DNA of 64,000 nt from NCBI RefSeq assembly GCF_004339725.1, contig NZ_SMGK01000002.1, positions 930,001 to 994,000 of the forward strand, in the 5' to 3' direction. This document shows, in pieces, positions 62,227 to 64,000 of this stretch. The DNA comes from Acidipila rosea (GTDB lineage: Bacteria; Acidobacteriota; Terriglobia; Terriglobales; Acidobacteriaceae). The position numbers and the translations under genes were made by a program. Position 1 is the first letter of the stretch. Every line of letters begins with the position of its first letter. Below the pieces are notes generated by a model. The model had not been told where the DNA came from and did not search any database. It was given only the letters and a program-made list of their open reading frames with translations.

Positions 62227-62703
62227 CTAGTGGGAGTCAGATTGCGCTTCGGGCATGTAGCGCGCCTCAATTGCCTTGACCTTGTTCAGCCGGCGGACGA
62301 AGCGCTCTTCCTGCTTTTGAAAGCGCGCGTTGAGGTAGGCCGCGACGAGATCGAAGGCCAGGGCCGACCCGATGATACGGGCCCCCATGACCAGCACATT
62401 CATGTCGTCATGCTCGACTCCCTGATGCGCCGAGTAGGTATCGTGACACATGCAGGCGCGGATGCCGGGCATCTTGTTAGCCGCAACATTGACTCCCACG
62501 CCGCTGCCGCAGATGAGAATGCCCCGCTCGGCCCGGCCGGCCATCAGCGCGCGGCCAACTGCCTCGGCGAAATCCGGGTAGTCCGATGGTTCGGCGTTGT
62601 ACGCGCCCAGGTCAGTAACCTCGTGTCCGAGGCGTTCGACGTAGGCGCGTACTTCTTCCTTGAGCGGGAAGCCAGCGTGATCGGCACCGATCGCTATCTT
62701 CAT
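62227..62703 (-). CDS. rpiB: Ribose 5-phosphate isomerase B
   Basis: Interconverts ribulose and ribose 5-phosphate. 158 residues. The N-terminal [16 protein letters not shown], the catalytic Cys in [11 protein letters not shown] and the His/Asp of [22 protein letters not shown] are the RpiB landmarks. Gap to tkt is two bases, so translational coupling is likely. Confidence 0.95.
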   Translation of the reverse strand: MKIAIGADHAGFPLKEEVRAYVERLGHEVTDLGAYNAEPSDYPDFAEAVGRALMAGRAERGILICGSGVGVNVAANKMPGIRACMCHDTYSAHQGVEHDDMNVLVMGARIIGSALAFDLVAAYLNARFQKQEERFVRRLNKVKAIEARYMPEAQSDSH

Positions 62704-62705
62704 CG

Positions 62706-64000
62706 CTACTTCCCTGCCATGGCTGATTCCTGCTTAGGGGTACGGGCGATGAGTGCCTTCGCTCGCTTGACGATGTTTGCCACGCTGAAGCCCAGCTCTT
62801 CAAGCGCCCGCGTGCCGGGGGCCGACGCGCCGAAGCGGTCAAGCCCGATCACGTCTCCGTGACGGCCAACATACTTCCACCAGCCCTGCGTTGCGCCGGC
62901 TTCGATGGAGAGCTTGGGAAGGTGATCCGGGAAGATGGATGCCTTGTACTCCTCGCTCTGCTCCTCGAAGAGCTTCCAGCTGGGCATCGAAACCACGCGG
63001 ACGTTGATGCCTTCCTTCTTCAGCTCGTTGGCAGCGTTGATGCCGGGCCAGAGCTCGGCGCCCGTTCCCACGATCAGCAGGTCGGGCGAGTCGCCACCCT
63101 TCTCGACGATGTAGGCGCCATGCTTCACGCCGTCGTAGATGTCATGCTTCGCCGGGTCAAGGATAGGCAGATCTTGCCGGGACAGGGCGAAGAAAGACGC
63201 CGTGGGGCGCTCCAGCGCCAGACGCCAGGCAGCGGCCGTCTCGTTTGCATCGGCAGGACGGAGATCTGTAAGACCCGGGACTGCGCGCAGCATCATCAGG
63301 TGCTCGATGGGCTGATGAGTCGGCCCATCTTCGCCCAGACCGATGGAGTCATGGGTGAAGACAAAGATCGAGTGGGCGTGCATGAGAGCGGCCATGCGGA
63401 GCGCCGGCTTGCAGTAGTCGGAGAAGACGAAGAAGGTGGAACCGTAGGGAATGACGCCACCGTGCGCGGCCATGCCGTTCACCATGGCGCACATGCCGAA
63501 CTCGCGGACGCCAAAGTAGATGTTCTGCCCGACAGCATCGAGGTGAAAATTCTTCGCATCCTTGATGAGCGTCTTGGTCGAGGCGGAAAGATCAGCCGCG
63601 CCGCCGATCAGCTCGGGCACCTGCTTGGCGTAGGCATTCATGATCGTGTTGCCTGCACTGCGGGTGGCCACCGGCTTGGAATCCGCGGCGAAGATGGGCA
63701 GAGACTTCTCCCATCCATCCTTCAGCTTGCCGGCCTGGGTGCGCTCAAACTCAGCAGCCAGCTCGGGATACTGCTTCTTGTACTCGGCGAAGAGCGCGTT
63801 CCACTCGGCCTCGTACTTCGCACCCTTTTCAATGATCTGATGCCAGTTTTTGGCTGCCTCTTCGGGCACGTAGAAGCTCTTGTCGCCGGGCCAGCCCAGC
63901 GCTTCCTTGGTCTTCTTGGTATCTTCCGCGCCCAGCGCCTCGCCGTGAGACTTGTTGGACCCGGCCTTGGGGCTGCCGTAGCCGATGATGGTGCGCACCG
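62706..64000 (-). CDS. tkt: Transketolase, C-terminal part (5' end outside window)
   Basis: Thiamine-diphosphate enzyme of the non-oxidative pentose phosphate pathway, about 430 residues visible. The frame is open to the right edge and the codon at 63996-63998 is GTG coding an internal Val, so this is not the true start. The pyrimidine-binding and C-terminal domains are covered, with [48 protein letters not shown] and [12 protein letters not shown]. It is the most upstream visible member of the sugar-phosphate operon that reads leftward through rpiB, gnd, zwf, pgl and glk. Confidence 0.97.
   Translation of the reverse strand, partial: VRTIIGYGSPKAGSNKSHGEALGAEDTKKTKEALGWPGDKSFYVPEEAAKNWHQIIEKGAKYEAEWNALFAEYKKQYPELAAEFERTQAGKLKDGWEKSLPIFAADSKPVATRSAGNTIMNAYAKQVPELIGGAADLSASTKTLIKDAKNFHLDAVGQNIYFGVREFGMCAMVNGMAAHGGVIPYGSTFFVFSDYCKPALRMAALMHAHSIFVFTHDSIGLGEDGPTHQPIEHLMMLRAVPGLTDLRPADANETAAAWRLALERPTASFFALSRQDLPILDPAKHDIYDGVKHGAYIVEKGGDSPDLLIVGTGAELWPGINAANELKKEGINVRVVSMPSWKLFEEQSEEYKASIFPDHLPKLSIEAGATQGWWKYVGRHGDVIGLDRFGASAPGTRALEELGFSVANIVKRAKALIARTPKQESAMAGK

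Overview
The window reads as chromosomal DNA of a high-GC Gram-negative heterotroph, most likely an Acidobacteriota of the Terriglobia/Acidobacteriaceae type. This placement is an inference, with no database search behind it. It rests on two BBP2-type outer-membrane porins, many Sec/Tat-exported proteins of unknown role, a caa3 oxidase joined to a bc-type complex whose cytochrome b carries its own c-haem domain, an E. coli-like long GyrB, and monofunctional LysC/Asd/DapA/DapB/DapD. About 94% of the window is coding. I saw no tRNA, rRNA, IS element, prophage or CRISPR array. Most antisense ORFs are high-GC shadows.

Layout. 1-7.1 kb: the C-terminal part of a PcrA/UvrD helicase, a small basic protein, an amino-acid permease, a PF04020-like membrane protein, a PDZ/membrane/GAF/SpoIIE phosphatase and a secreted DUF192 protein. 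7.1-11.35 kb (minus): DUF429 protein, alaS and an orphan OppF-like ATPase. 11.4-14.5 kb: tandem paralogous porins. 14.5-17.05 kb (minus): membrane histidine kinase then recX. 17.2-19.1 kb: an exported protein and a JmjC/cupin-like protein. 19.2-25.4 kb (minus): Tat-exported amidase, Tat-exported GH32 glycosidase, gyrB. 25.4-26.9 kb: an AT-rich patch with a 55-codon secreted Cys peptide followed by a multi-TM protein.

27.3-35.2 kb is a tight respiratory operon: coxB (CuA plus haem c), coxA, coxC, a subunit-IV-like membrane protein, dihaem cytochrome c lipoprotein, Rieske protein, cytochrome b fused to cytochrome c, and ctaG. Together they could carry electrons from quinol through the Rieske/b centre and several tethered c haems to CuA and the oxygen-reducing centre without a soluble cytochrome. 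35.3-46.1 kb: GntR regulator with a dre-like site, nrdR, NAD-type isocitrate dehydrogenase, cupredoxin lipoprotein, then the lysine/diaminopimelate genes asd, lysC, dapB, (opposite-strand UDP-sugar and acetyltransferase genes), dapA, an unknown exported protein, dapD.

46-52.7 kb: a probable PD-(D/E)XK nuclease-fold protein, a DinB-fold protein, a 38-codon exported His/Arg-rich peptide (absent from ordinary ORF calls), divergent tldD-pmbA, and a UvrC-like protein lacking the second nuclease domain, whose 3' end is a near-perfect 18-bp hairpin. 52.7-64 kb (minus) is a continuous sugar-phosphate operon: tkt (partial), rpiB, HAD phosphatase, gnd, zwf, pgl, glk, then copC-copD and an M1 aminopeptidase.

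The best leads for undescribed biology are the two tiny exported peptides (25714-25881 and 48279-48395), the PD-(D/E)XK-like protein, the UvrC-like protein, and the merged bc-caa3 respiratory operon.
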